Notes under the pieces: model-generated
Databases searched by the model: none
Told to the model about the DNA's origin: nothing
Seen by the model: the letters and a program-made list of their open reading frames with translations, nothing else
In this document: piece after piece, positions 35,506-47,095 of the stretch
Layout of the letters: each line of letters opens with the position of its first letter
Position numbering within the stretch: the stretch's first letter is position 1
Made by a program: the position numbers and the translations under genes
From: Puccinia triticina
Taxonomy: Eukaryota; Basidiomycota; Pucciniomycetes; Pucciniales; Pucciniaceae
DNA length: 64,000 nucleotides
Direction: 5' to 3'
NCBI RefSeq assembly: GCF_026914185.1
Contig: NC_070574.1
Coordinates: forward strand, 2,542,501 to 2,606,500

Positions 35506-35655
35506 TTATGAACAAAATTTTAAAATTTTGGGAGAATGCACAGCAGCAGGTGATACAGATCAATCATTGCAATTTATCAATTTTTTAAAAAAATGTTTGT
35601 AAACACCTTAAAATGTGTCCCAAATTTTTGGGAATTTCAATTGTGAACCCCCCTA

Positions 35656-36039
35656 ATGGAGCACGGATGAAGAAATCTAAGTATAAAATAATAAAAAAGT
35701 GCCTCCTTAGCTTGACAAAGCAAGGATGTGCAGTAATAGAGAAACATCAGACATAAGAAGAGCTCAATGTCCAGTGTAACTAGCGTGTATATGCAGCAAT
35801 AACTCTGCGCTCGGACGCGCGGGTGAAAATACCCAGGAAATCTAAAATATTGCTGCAAACACCAGGAAAATAAAATAGTCAGTTGATGACAAGTGACATC
35901 ACACCAGCTCCAGCCAGCTACCCAACATCTATCCAATATCTATCCACTATCTATCCACTATCTACCCCAATCTCCCAACTGTCTCCTCACCTTCCAAAAT
36001 TTACCAAGGAGGTCCTGTTCAGTTTTTGATGAGCCCAAA
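35656..36039. other. Intergenic
   Basis: Only a short CTATCCACTAT tract near 35930-35970. Nothing else seen. Confidence 0.4.
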
Positions 36040-37496
36040 TGATTTTCAGTTCTGTCCAGCTGATACTCAGCTTTGGTACCCAGCTCATACTCAGCTTTTT
36101 TGCTCTGCTCATACTCAGCTTTTTCACGCAGCTCACTCTCAGAATTGGAATAAACATTTTTAACAGTCCTTGCCCAGCTGCTGCTCAGCTTTGTACTAGT
36201 CCTGGTACAGCTGATGCTCAGCTTTGTACCAGTCCTTGCTCAGCCTTTTCCTAGTTCTGTCTCAGCTGATGATCAGCTTTGATCCAGTACTGGGCCGGCT
36301 GGCCAGCTGATGCTCAGCTTGCTGAGTGTCAGCTGAGCCAGGCCAGGGAAAAACATGGGAATTAGCTTGGACAGGACCCGAGCTGAAAATCAGCTAGGCT
36401 AGGGCCAAAGCTGAGCATCAGCTGAGCCACGTCCAAGGCTGAGCATCAGCTGTGCCAGGTTCAAAGATGATCATCAGGTCAATGGTGGGCCGCTACGCTA
36501 CACTACGCTACAGGGCCACTTAGCGTTAGCGTAGCGGCAAAAAGTGCCCGCCCATTTTGAGTAGCGTTAGCGCGCTGTTAGCGCCGCTACGCTGCGCTAC
36601 GTTTCAGCGGCGCTAACAGCGCGCCAATTGTTTGTTAGTGTTAGCGCGCCGCTACAGTCACTACGCTACGCTACGCTGCGCTACAGCGCTTTTAGCGGAA
36701 AAAAAGGCCTTTTTTTCAGCTAAAAGCACTGTGGCGCACCGTAGCGCGCGCTCTTTTGCGCCCTGCGTGTGTAGCGTTAGCGCAATTGCGCGCATCTGCG
36801 CTAACGCTACGCTAACAGCTAAATTAGCTGCGCACCCTTTGCGCGTAGCGTTAGCGCAGAAAGGCGCAATTCCGCTAACGCTACGCTAAAATTTAGCGGA
36901 ATTCCGCTACGCTACGCCACGCTAACGCTACGGTTAGCGTAGCTGGCCCACCGTTGATCGGGTGGCCGGTGCCAAAGCTGAGCATCAGCTGGGCCAGGGC
37001 AAAAACTGAGCATCAGCTGAGCCAGGGTAAAAGCTGAGCATCAGCTGGGCCAGGGCCAAAGCTGAGCATCAGCTGGGCCAGGGCCAAAGCTGAGCATCAG
37101 CTGGGCCAGGGCCAAAGCTGAGCATCAGCTGGGCCAGGGCCAAAGCTGAGCATCAGCTGGGCCAGGGCCAAAGCTGAGCATCAGCTGGGCCAGGGCCAAA
37201 GCTGAGCATCAGCTGGGCCAGGGCCAAAGCTGAGCATCAGCTGGGCCAGGGCCAAAGCTGAGCATCAGCTGGGCCAGGGCCAAAGCTGAGCATCAGCTGG
37301 GCCAGGGCCAAAGCTGAGCATCAGCTGGGCCAGGGCCAAAGCTGAGCATCAGCTGGGCCAGGGCCAAAGCTGAGCATCAGCTGGGCCAGGGCCAAAGCTG
37401 AGCATCAGCTGGGCCAGGGCCAAAGCTGAGCATCAGCTGGGCCAGGGCCAAAGCTGAGCATCAGCTGGGCCAGGGCCAAAGCTGAGCATCAGCTGG
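36040..37496. repeat. AGCTGAGCATCAGCT array with inverted halves
   Basis: On the left (36040-36310) units read CAGCTGATGCTCAGCTTTG; from about 36320 to 37496 they read CCAAAGCTGAGCATCAGCTG, the opposite strand. The right part from about 37041 is a perfect 28-bp tandem (about 16 copies). AGCTGA-g-CATCAGCT is itself nearly palindromic. The TAGCG element 36480-36956 is inserted in the right half. Confidence 0.9.
36480..36956. mobile_element. TAGCG-rich TIR element, second full copy
   Basis: Ends CAATGGTGGGCCGCTACGCT and ..AGCTGGCCCACCGTTG. Interior as in 22291-22756. It splits a tandem array, so it is younger than the array's formation. Confidence 0.78.
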
Positions 37497-39229
37497 TTTT
37501 CTCACATTGAGTGCTTTGATCCTGACACCTGTCATGCAAGCCCTGGATGTGCTGTTGGAGAGGAGCAGCATTGGGGCAGTTTTGGAGCTGAAAACAAAGC
37601 TGTGTCATGTCACTTGCCATCAAGTGACTACTTTTTTTCCTGGTGAAAGAGTCTGCGACTATCACCGCAAATAAGAGACAAAGGCTCATCCTTGTCCACA
37701 GATGTCCAGTGTAACTAATTGCCGCAAAGAGTCTGCAACTACAACCGCAAATAACAAAGGCTAATCCTTGTCTACAGCAACCTTAGGTAAAGCGCTCACT
37801 GTTGACAAAGGAATATGTAATTATTTTCCTTGACAGATGATGAGATCACAACAAAGTAAGATTTACCATAGGAAAATTTCAGCTTAGCAGTAAAAAAAGA
37901 TCCTTACTTAAAGATATAAAAAGTGTGACTCCTCTCCACTAAGGAAGAAGGTAGAATCTTGATCCAAACCAACACCCAACATTGTACCTTCTCTTTGATA
38001 CCTTCCTCAAAAAAAGCGGCTACAGTTCCTGTGCCCAATTCAGTTTGAAGTTCAAAGCTTCCCAGTGCGCCTTTTTGATGCACTAACCCTCCTATCCGCT
38101 ATCCAGATCCAAGACACTCAGCAAATCTCTCTATAGGTAACTTAGGAATCAAACCCATAGTGAGTCCGCGTGTTTCTTTCCTTTTCAAGATTTCTTCTCT
38201 GAAGACTTCTATTGGGGTAATCCCAGTGAACCAAACCTGCTTACCAGGCCCCCGCTGCATCAGGCACTTCACTACCCCTGCTTAGCAGGCCCTGAATATT
38301 TATGGAGGGCACTTAAATACCCTTGGCTCCTAGAGTTAAGCCCCTCTGTGTAAAAAATATATTGCAGGTATTCAGACTTAGAATCCGTGCTACTCCCATT
38401 CACTATAATACTATATCTCTCATCTTGCAGCCGGTGTAGCTAGAAGACTATTGTCTTGGTGTTGCCGCTGCTGACAGCCATGCCTACAAGCAATGATGGA
38501 ACTATTACGCTAAAAGTAGCTAGAGGCGCTAAAAATATAGCATAGCGCTGGCTGCTAATACTCTGGGTGGTCAATACACTTGGGAATCTGGTGGGAGGAA
38601 TGGCGCTGTGTTCATTATGTGACGGAGTACCACTTTCTTCTACCACACCGGCCAGCAACATTTTTGGGCAGATCACCCATGGAAACACACTCGTGCCCAG
38701 GGACCCGCCCAATCCAGGGCATACCGCGGGTCGGCCCGACGGCCCACGGGCGCCCGGAATCAGTCTTGGGGCTGTTGGTCGGCCCGACTGCACAAATTTC
38801 CCCAAAAAGCCGACCCGAACCCAGCGGCCCGCCCGATTGCCATGCCTAAATGGAAGTATGTATTTTAGTGGCCCTTTGATATGTATTTTGGTGACCCTTT
38901 GTGCGGGGTTGAACAAGGGAAATATAATATTTGCAACTTTTTCTACAAATGCTTATTGCTGCTTCTCTACCAATCTATTCTACTTCGAGTACACAGGTAT
39001 GGTTGTTCGTGTAAAGCACCTCGCGACTTCATCCCAACATTGCGGGCAATGTCTGACTGAGTACATCCCACATTTGTCTCAGATGAGCAGGATTGTTTAG
39101 AAATGAGACACTGCTATCAATGAGGCACCAGGATTGAGAGTATGCGTATGGATTAATGCAGAAGATAGGAGACATAGGGTATGGCCCAATCGAGGGGAAA
39201 CGAGTGGGACAAAGATATCAAAGGATTGG
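37497..39229. other. Intergenic, small duplications
   Basis: 37649-37785 contains two copies of an about 75-base segment (AGAGTCTGC-ACT then ACCGCAAATAA..AGGCT-ATCCTTGTC). 38690-38850 has GGCCCGAC-type GC-rich words similar to a common rust repeat. No gene recognised. Confidence 0.45.
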
Positions 39230-41400
39230 TTAGGCAGATGAGGCGGAGCGGGAGGCCAAAGCTTTCTCAAACTTAGCCATGCTATCTTGCCGAGAAGCCA
39301 ACATGATATCCTCGAAAGACTCGTCAGCCATACGGCCGGATCGGTTGACTGCACTACCCTCGTCGACCTCCAAATCGGCCAGGGTTCTGGGCGCTTGATA
39401 CACGTATCCCTCCGATTCAATCAACGTGTCACTCGGTAGAGGCGGGAAGTCCGATCCGAGCGGTTGGTCCTCAAGCCCTGGCGATAGGTAAATCCTGCGT
39501 AGGGCATCCTCGTGTGCTCGGTATTCAGCCATTTTCTTCGAGGTACCAAACGCTTCCCCCAACTTCAGAGATCCAGAGTAAGAACCAACAACGAAAATCG
39601 CAGTGGCTGAGGCGCTTCCACTTTCACGTAACAGTCTGCGGACAACTGGATGCATCAGTAAACGCAATAACAAGACTTGAAACAGTGGTGGTAAATTTCA
39701 GCAAACCTTGCAACAGGCGGCTCGCGATGATACTTGGCCAAAGTATACTTGAGTACCAGAAATGGATTGGTAAACTTCAGCAAATCGCCTACTTGCGCTC
39801 TGCGACTGAACCAGTTTGCCCGAACGAATTGTCTGGCAGCTTTCATCCCATGTAAAGAGTAGACCATCCCGACAAAAGCCCTAGAAACACTGGCCATCGC
39901 ATCTTCGTATAGGACACCTTGTTTGAACGCCGACGCTCTCAAGCCGATCTCTTTATCTTTAGCGAATGCATCGGCCCGCCGCCATCGTAGAAGGCCAGGA
40001 TGTGAGACTTCTTCTCCCTTGCTACCGTCTTGCTTATGCTTTTGACCTTTGTTTTTAGGTTTTCCGTCGAGATCGAAGATTCCTCCTGCATAAACTCCCG
40101 CACTTTCGATCTTTGGTTTGCCTTCGACCGTCAAGTTTGAGAGTCCAGTTCCTGATGAAACACCCCAGAGTCTTGCGACATCAGCGCACGTCCGAGGTCC
40201 CACATACATGGTCAGGGCGGCCTGAAAAGCTCTGAATAAAAAAAGGAAGTAGAAGGTTCAGAAGCACTGAATTAGTCGTCGAAGCTCATCTCAAGGCAAA
40301 GAGTGGACGTGGTAGCTCGAGCCAGGTGCTGACTTTGTGGGAAGGTAAGGATACCGTCTGTCCAGCCACTCCGATCCAAGCATACCGAGAATGCTATTGC
40401 CCAGTGTCGCCAGCTCCTCGTTGTGGAGTTTTTCCTCGTCGAGGAAATTGGTGAATTTGGGGTAGTTGTCTCTCCAATTGGGTTCTGGGTCCAGTAGATC
40501 GACATCTGGATCAATACCAGCCTGCTGGGCGCGCAGTTCACTCCTTCTTTTCGAACCGAAGGGGTGCATTTTGACATTAGCGTCCATCGACTGATCGGGT
40601 GCGATTGTTGCCGTGACTTTCCCGGGCAAATACATTGGTTGGGGACCTTTAGACTGTCCAGCTGACGATCGATTGACGACCCATTTCGAGATAGATTTCT
40701 TCAAGTCATCAATTCTCACATCCCCTTCTTCAATACCCTGCCAAAAGCTTGGAGAGACCAAACACCTTTCGACCCATTTCAATGAATCTGGTTGGGAGAC
40801 TAGAGTTTTAGGTAGGTTGGGTATCCGGTATGCTAATGCTGCTATTTCCGATGGGGGTGGTGGATAGAGGAGGGAGTGGATTCGATGCAGGTAGACGTTC
40901 GAAGTGTTCTTACTTGGAGGCCGAATCCGATTGGGCCGTTGGTATAGAAATTCAGCTTCTGTGAGGGAGGAAGGGGATGCTTCCGAATCTTTTGCGAAGG
41001 TTTCTTGAGTCTTTAGAGGCGTTCTTGTGGAAAGGAATTTACGAATCGGTGTATGATCGATCATGAAAGCTAATATACACCGGAGGAAATTACAATTGAA
41101 AAACTGGTGAGTAAACACATCCGGAGACAGTCCAATTTTGTGAAGGTCAACTTGGATTTCATTTCGGTTATACCTTTCCTCCTCCTGGCCAACATTCCTC
41201 CCCGGACACACACGCAAATATTGCGAGATAATGATCGATCCATGACAGCGAGGAATCCAAACGAGGAGGAGGCCAGATTGCAAGTTCGTTCGAGCAGACG
41301 ACCTGGAAAACAAAAAATGCACGAATTAGACGGCGAACTGGATGGTCAGAATGCTGCTCACCATACCTCAAGGCTTTCTTGCCAAACGACTTGAGCAGAA
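39230..41400 (-). CDS. MRPL3: Mitochondrial large ribosomal subunit protein mL44
   Basis: mL44 (yeast Mrpl3) is a structural protein of the mitochondrial large subunit with an RNase III-like fold and a double-stranded-RNA-binding domain. Exons from the 3' side: 39230-39635, 39707-40231, 40334 to about 41060, with GT-AG introns 39636-39706 and 40232-40333 in consistent phase. The RNase III-like part has LGNSILGMLGSEWLDRRYPY, then AFQAALTMYVGPRTCADVAR and ASVSRAFVGMVYSLHGMKAA. The dsRBD is ESGSASATAIFVVGSYSG followed by GEAFGTSKKMAEYRAHEDAL. The N-terminal exon or exons are unresolved: FMIDHTPIRKFLSTRTPLK is a likely early segment, and HATVDRAHRRSLLRVTTTS (about 41480-41368, donor G|GTATGG) looks like a targeting peptide but has no in-frame ATG. 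No internal stops in the resolved exons. Confidence 0.85.
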
Positions 41401-41504
41401 CGACATCCGGTCCGGCACCACTCGTAGTCGTGACCCGAAGGAGGCTGCGCCGATGGGCCCTGTCCACAGTTGCGTGTATGCAAAATGGAATATGCAAAAC
41501 ACGA

Positions 41505-42460
41505 CATCTGCCCGACGATCTCCTTCCCGCCCGTCATCATACCCGCGGGTATACCCGCTGCTCGGGTACCGTTGCGCGGGTATCGGGCACAGGACACGGG
41601 TATGTCATACTGGACACGGGTACACCCTGCCATCCCGCGGGTATACCAGGCAAAATCTCAATGACCGGCACAGACCGGTTTAACAGGAGTATAAAATTAT
41701 GAATTCTGACCTGAAGGAGTGCTTTGATGGTTGCTGATTCTTGGTGTCAGTTGAGATGTTGTACATATTTAGGCAAATGTGCTGGTCATTGAGAGGGATG
41801 TGCAGACCAGTCATCCAGAGGGCATCAAGGGTCATGTGCCCTCTTGATGACCGCTCTATTCTGGTCATCAAAAGGGCATCAAGAGGCATCAATCCTCTCA
41901 ATTACCGGTCGGCGGTATAGACCGGTCATCAAAAAGGACATCACCCTCTCAATGACTGGTATAGACCGGTCATCAAAAGGACACCACCCTCTCAATGACT
42001 GGTATAGACTGGTCATCAAAAGGACACTACCCTCTCAATGACTGGAACAGACAGGTCACCAAGAGGGAATCAAGAGGCATGTACCCTCTCAATGGCTGTC
42101 TATTCCGTTCATCTTGAAGATTCAATCCTCTCAATGATCAATCTGTTACGGTCATCAAGAGGATGAATTCCTTTCAATGCCCGCACCAATCATTGAGAGG
42201 GTGAGAGCATCACCACCTTGATGACCAGTCTGCACCGGTCATCCAGAGGATTGATTCCTCTTGGTGACCGGTCATTTCTGGTCACCAAGAGGGTGGTGTC
42301 CTCTTGATTACTGGTCTGTAGTGGTAATTGAGATACATCCTCTCAATGACCGCTACAGACCAGTCATTGAGAGAACACCACCCTCTCAATGACCGGAACT
42401 GACCGGTCACCAAGAGAGTACATGCCTCTCAATGCCTTCTTGGTGACCAGTGTAGGGACT
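41505..42460. repeat. Palindromic CCTCTCAATGACCGGTCAT array
   Basis: 41540-41650 is rich in ACCCGCGGGTA-like words. From about 41770 units read CCTCTCAATGACTGG, about eight bases (TATAGA), CCGGTCATCAAAAGGAC, spaced by about 52 bases. The core ATGACCGGTCAT is shared with 34260-35265 and 4112-4930, but the outer arms are CCTCTC/GAGAGG or CCTCTTG/CAAGAGG. Confidence 0.85.
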
Positions 42461-42597
42461 CTTGTGGGACACTAAATGTTTATTTGGTGAAAATATCATC
42501 TGAGGGGGAAATAAATTGCTAATAGGTTGAAAAGCTATTACACCTTACTGGTGGTTTGAAAGACCTGCCCCTCTAATAGTACTATGCAAATAACTAA

Positions 42598-42747
42598 GAC
42601 CCCATTTGGAGCCAATATAATCTGGGTGATATATGAGTTTCTTTGCCAGACATCCTATGTGACATCTGATCAGGTCTGCCAAAACTTGATCAGATGTCAC
42701 AAAATTCCAGATTATATTGTGCAATTATATTGGCTCCAAACGGGGCC
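42598..42747. mobile_element. Tourist-like MITE, second family
   Basis: Ends GACCCCATTTGGAGCC and ..GGCTCCAAACGGGGCC flanked by TAA on both sides (42595-42597, 42748-42750). 150 bp. Interior AATATAAT inverted pair. PIF/Harbinger-type duplication. Confidence 0.8.
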
Positions 42748-42870
42748 TAAGAGTCTTGTAATCAATATTTATAAAGATGTGGCTGATTCCAAGATAGATC
42801 TTAATTTTGTATAGTAATCTCTATCAGACCTAGATACCTCAGATCACTAATTATGCATATCTGTTACAAC

Positions 42871-43238
42871 TCAGGGTGTAAATGGGTCGGGCCGACCCAA
42901 AAACAACCCAAGACCTGTTGGTTTTCAGGTTGGGTTCGGGCACGTTCTTAAAGAAAATGGCATGACCCAAACCCAACCCAACCCGTCTTGTAAGATTGTT
43001 GGGTTGGGTCCGGGCAGCCTATTTCCTAATTGGGTCAGCCTGCAACCCAACTATAGCGCCTCCAACAGTCAAGTTGGGGGTTTTGGCGCCTAATAGGTTG
43101 GGTTGACCCAACCCAAAAAAGTATGACATTGGGTTGGGTTTGGGCAGCATATTTTAAAATCTGTCCCGACCCGCGCTAAACATTGGGTTGGGTTTGGGTG
43201 CTGTTTTTCAACCCAAACCCTACCCATTTGCACCCTGA
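42871..43238. mobile_element. hAT-type MITE rich in CCCAACCC
   Basis: Ends TCAGGGTGTAAATGGGT and ..ACCCATTTGCACCCTGA flanked by identical 8-bp duplications GTTACAAC (42863-42870, 43239-43246). 368 bp, no ORF. The interior repeats GGGTTGGGT and AACCCAACCC, sequences that could form G-quadruplexes. Confidence 0.85.
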
Positions 43239-43814
43239 GTTACAACTTGTGATGATGGGGGATAATATAATCCAGTGGGATTCATTATGTAAGATACCAT
43301 TTTTGCTGATGAGAAGGTTGGTAATGATCTCTTCCTTAAACAATCTCTTGATAAGGCACTTTAATCAATACTAGAGCTCCTGGTTGTTACTAATACTACT
43401 ACTAATTTGTTATAATTCTTGTTGATGAAGTTGGTAATAATCTCTTCCTTAACAATCTCTTGATAAGGCACTTTAATTACTACTAGAGCTCTTGACTACT
43501 ACTTCTAATACTGACTCAAAGTTGACACTAACACTACCCCTAAAATACCACTGTAACTCAGTCAACAGTGGGTAGTTACATTACATTGTGTTATCCACGC
43601 TATTTTTGTAACATAACTACCTGTTTTATCCACCGCGCCCCATTTGAGTGGCATATGGATAGCGTAATGGGTCTTTTTCCAAAACTATTACGCTACATTA
43701 TTGCTTGGATAACACAATAAAGAGCCCTCAACTTTCAAGGGCCGTTTTGGCGCTGAAATCAGCTCATTATCTGGCGCGCCACAGGCTTGGATAACATAAC
43801 AAAAAGAAAAAAAA

Positions 43815-45176
43815 GGTACAAGCAGTGGCGTGATAACATGTAAGATTCCTTGGGCAGATTTGGAACGGCCAAGGTGTTCGCGGTTTGTTGGGAATTACCG
43901 GATGACTGGCCAAAGCAATTCTTGGCGGTTTTCTTGGGGAGAGCCTCATAACACGCGCCAACCCGTTGGACGAACTCTTTAAATTTGAAATCCTTCTGTT
44001 TGAGGAGGTCCAGTTTGTAGACCTCCTGTTTGAGTTTGTTTGGGAGCCCAAAGGTCATCCCCTCCGCGAGCTTGTAGTCGGTGAGAGATTCACCCTTGAA
44101 GTTGATCATACGCTGAAGAGTGCGCGCTTGTGTTGTAAATTGATTAAACGACTCTGCATCCGTCATACTCAGATTGCGCACCTGCCTCCCCAGAACTCTG
44201 GTCCAATCAGACGGGAGCGCAGTGTCAAATAGTTTGTCTTTGACGTCTGTCCATGAGAGGGTGAGGAGACGGGGGGCCGCTGACTGATAAAACGAGAGAA
44301 GGTTTGTCTCCAAGATCAACCGGCCAATGAGGAGAGTTTTATGCCAATCCTCCGTGATTTCTTTGGATGTGTAAAAGATTTCCATGCCGTTGATCCAGAC
44401 GAGAAAAGGTTCAATCTCCATGTACGGGCCCGTGTATTTAGGGGCGTCAGTAGTGTCGACTTTCCAAAGGTCCACCTGGCCTGATGGTTGTTGAGAGGGT
44501 CAGTTAAGAAGATTGATGAACGCTTCCTCAAGTTGACCCATGCGGCCTTTGTTTACTTTGTCGCTGCGGGCCAGACGGGTAGTATATTCTGCGCGTTCCG
44601 CTTGTACCTGCACAATGCTAGCCTGCTGTGCCGCCATCATCATCTTCATGTAATCCTTCGTTGAGAGATTGGAGGTCGTCAACAAAGGGGCTGGGGCCGA
44701 GGATCCGGCTGGGGTGGCGGTACTTCCCGCGTTTGGCAACCCAGTGTGGTCCATTGGTGTGGGCTGTTTTACGTCTCCAGCCAAACCGGGTGCGAGGGAG
44801 GAGCTGTCCATGAGTGCTGTACAAGTGGTTGAGGGTGGGCTTCGGGTGGGAGAGGATGTTTGGACGGGGAGATTGTCAGGGGTGTTGACTCAGAGGCTTC
44901 AATGTGGGTCCTAGCAAGTAGAGAGTCTTGGAGAGGGGATGGAATAGAAGCTGGAGCCAAGCCGACAACAAGAGGGGGGGCAGGGTTTGGAAGGGTCTCA
45001 GAAGGTTCAGTTGGGTCCGGATGGTATGCGGTCGGTGTGGCCTCGGTCCTTTGGGCCGTTAGGGCAGCCTGTTGCAATCGATGTTGTTCCGCTCGCGCGC
45101 GGCATAAAATTTCTTCAGGGTCAGTGAAAGGGAAGAGTTGGTTGGAGGAGGTCGTTTGCCGGGTTGACATCAACAA
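43815..45176 (-). pseudogene. Ty3/gypsy gag fragment
   Basis: It starts near 45170 (MSTRQTTSSNQLFPFTDPEE) with a long Pro/Thr-rich leader, shifts frame near 44820, and continues STKDYMKMMMAAQQASIVQV to an in-frame TGA (44500-44502), then PSQQPSGQVDLWKVDTTDAP. The retrotransposon gag domain follows: YMEIEPFLVWINGMEIFYT, WTDVKDKLFDTALPSDWTR, ESFNQFTTQARTLQRMI. The tail after about 43860 looks like host element sequence, so gag ends there and protease and pol are missing. Confidence 0.8.
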
Positions 45177-45464
45177 ATAGGAGGAGGTTGGGTGGGCAAG
45201 GAAGTTAGGGAGAAGTAAGGGTAGTCCGAGTAATAGAGTCCAAGAGTCCGTCGAGTTGGCAAGTTAAGTTCGGAGAGTCCGTGAGTTCGTAAGGTAAGTC
45301 CACGCAGCGGAATAGTCAGATCCAAGCTTCAGTCAAGTTGGTCCGCTGCGATCAAGTTTGGAAAAAAATTTCTTTTGATTGCCGTTGTCGGAATCAGAAA
45401 AAAAAAGTGTAAGAGCCGGAGCTCTTCACTGAGCTATGGCGTTGGCACAGGGGAGACACCGTTC

Positions 45465-45705
45465 TCCTTAGTTCCTGATACCAACGTCGGGCTTGATTGC
45501 AAATGGGGAACTAGCTCAGAGAGACAGTCAGTCAGGGGTTGGGTCTCTGCTATATACAATTGATCTCAAGGGAAGGGAAGAGGAGAATGGAAACAAGAGA
45601 AACTTACTCAGCTCAGAGAGACAGTCAGTCAGGGGTCGGGTCTCTGCTGAGCTAGGAGGGGCAATGACGGCGGGAATATAAGGGACTGTTGTTGTTCTGG
45701 TGACA
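45465..45705 (-). repeat. LTR and primer-binding site of the gypsy fragment
   Basis: On the minus strand TGGTATCAGGAACTAAGG (45484-45467) resembles an initiator-tRNA-type binding site, about 300 bases before gag. Upstream, a TATA-like CCTTATATTCCC (about 45683) and two copies of a 37-base segment containing CTCAGAGAGACAGTCAGTCA (45514 and 45615) look like U3/R sequence. TGTCACCAG at 45705 may be the LTR start. Confidence 0.5.
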
Positions 45706-46118
45706 TGTTTTTGAACTCCATAGCGACCGCGGCACGGGGGGTTTACATAACATAGCGCACCACCATTACAATTAACTGTAACAATAACGGCTTAAAAACC
45801 GTTATGTTACCGTTACTTTACCATTATTGGTAACATAACTACCCACCGCTGTAACTATAACTAAATTAATCACTGTGACCAAACCTTCCTATGCTGATAA
45901 TAACTAAACTAACCAACGTGACCAAACCTCTGTAGGCTGATACTAACTAAACTAACCAAACAATGATGTAATTGATTCTGGAGGAAAACACCTTGAACAC
46001 CTTATCTGCCTGCATATGCTTCACTGCATGATATCATGTGTTGCTAGGTGGCCCAAACAACCTTCCGTAACCTACCATATGCCTGCCTGTCCAGCTGTTG
46101 CCTTCTTCCATTCAGAAT

Positions 46119-46660
46119 AGGGGCAGGCTAAATGCACTGCCAACTTTTACTGCATGTACTCCAAGATATTGGAGTGGACATTAGTGGACATTACAATAAT
46201 TTTGGAGTGAAAATCAGTCCACTCCAAAATTATTGGAGTAGACCAATGTTCAATCCAAAGATGTGGTAAATTTTGGAGTGGACTACCTGTGCACTCCAAA
46301 AATCTGGAGTGCACCACATGTGCAAACTCCAAAATGTTGGAGTGCACAATTTATGCACTCCAATGTTGATCCTGTGCACTCCAAAATTTTTGGATTGTAC
46401 AACTTTACATCTCAAGAACTTGGAGTTCATCAAATAAGATCCAGAAAAATTTGAAAATGAATTTTTCAATTTGAAATTTTTTGCATTGTGTTGCACCTGA
46501 GGACCCTATGTCTACACAGTACCTAGCCTGCATGTCATGCACCTGTCAGGTAGGTTAGAAGCCCACGCCCCCCTGCAAAGTTCGGGCCACTCTGACCACT
46601 CAACCACTCAGCCACTCTGTGTTTTTTCCCCCGCCAAGTCGCCCGACCCCAGCCGCACCA
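46119..46660 (+). repeat. KDZ transposon left inverted repeat
   Basis: The outer 300 bases hold short palindromes GCACTCCAAA..TTTGGAGTGC in several copies; the inner 140 bases (CTGAGGACCCTATG to the CCGCCAAGTC region) are almost identical to the right repeat. 46660-47090 beyond it is unique, with AATAAA-like words. Confidence 0.85.
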
Positions 46661-47095
46661 AGCAAACCTTGTTCTCACCACTCCTCTGTGCTCCACCAAA
46701 CCATCCCAGCAGCACCCGGCAAGACAACCCATTCGCATCAACTCTGATAACCATTGCAGCTCAAAGTGTTCAAAACGTTCCCCGGACTTTGCCTTTTTTT
46801 GCTTCTTTCAACCACTTATTTTGTGTCTTTCACTTGTCTTGTCCTCACTCCTAGTGCGTTTTCTTGCTGAATTGTCTTAATTGTTCAATAACAAAAGAAT
46901 CTAATCCTTGCATATATACACATTAAATGTTCAATAAAGTGCGATCACATTTTTGATAAACATTGATCTTTAATTGAAGAGAGAAAAAAGGAGGATAACA
47001 GAATTTGGCGAGTAAGGATTGCTTGAGTGAAGAAGATCAATGTAATCACACTCTAAACATCATTGATGAGGATACAGTAAATAAAGAGAACAACA

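Larger units (their letters stand above)
33953..35653. mobile_element. TIR DNA element with TA target site
   Basis: Ends GGGGGGTTCAGGATTGAA and ..TTCAATTGTGAACCCCCC, flanked by TA (33951-33952, 35654-35655). A TA duplication suits Tc1/mariner-like elements. No transposase; 1701 bp. It contains the 34017-35505 element. Confidence 0.7.
43566..45851. mobile_element. TIR element of GTAGTTACATTAC family with gypsy insert
   Basis: Ends CAGTGGGTAGTTACATTACA and ..GTAACATAACTACCCACCGC are inverted. The parts 43566-43795 and 45715-45851 match the uninterrupted relative at 60146-60537. Between them is a gypsy gag and LTR fragment. No transposase. Confidence 0.65.

Noticed and set aside
41168..41497. 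Definite first exon of mL44
   Set aside because: It has a good donor and a targeting-like composition, but there is no in-frame ATG and the phase to the next exon is unclear, so it is given only as a possibility.
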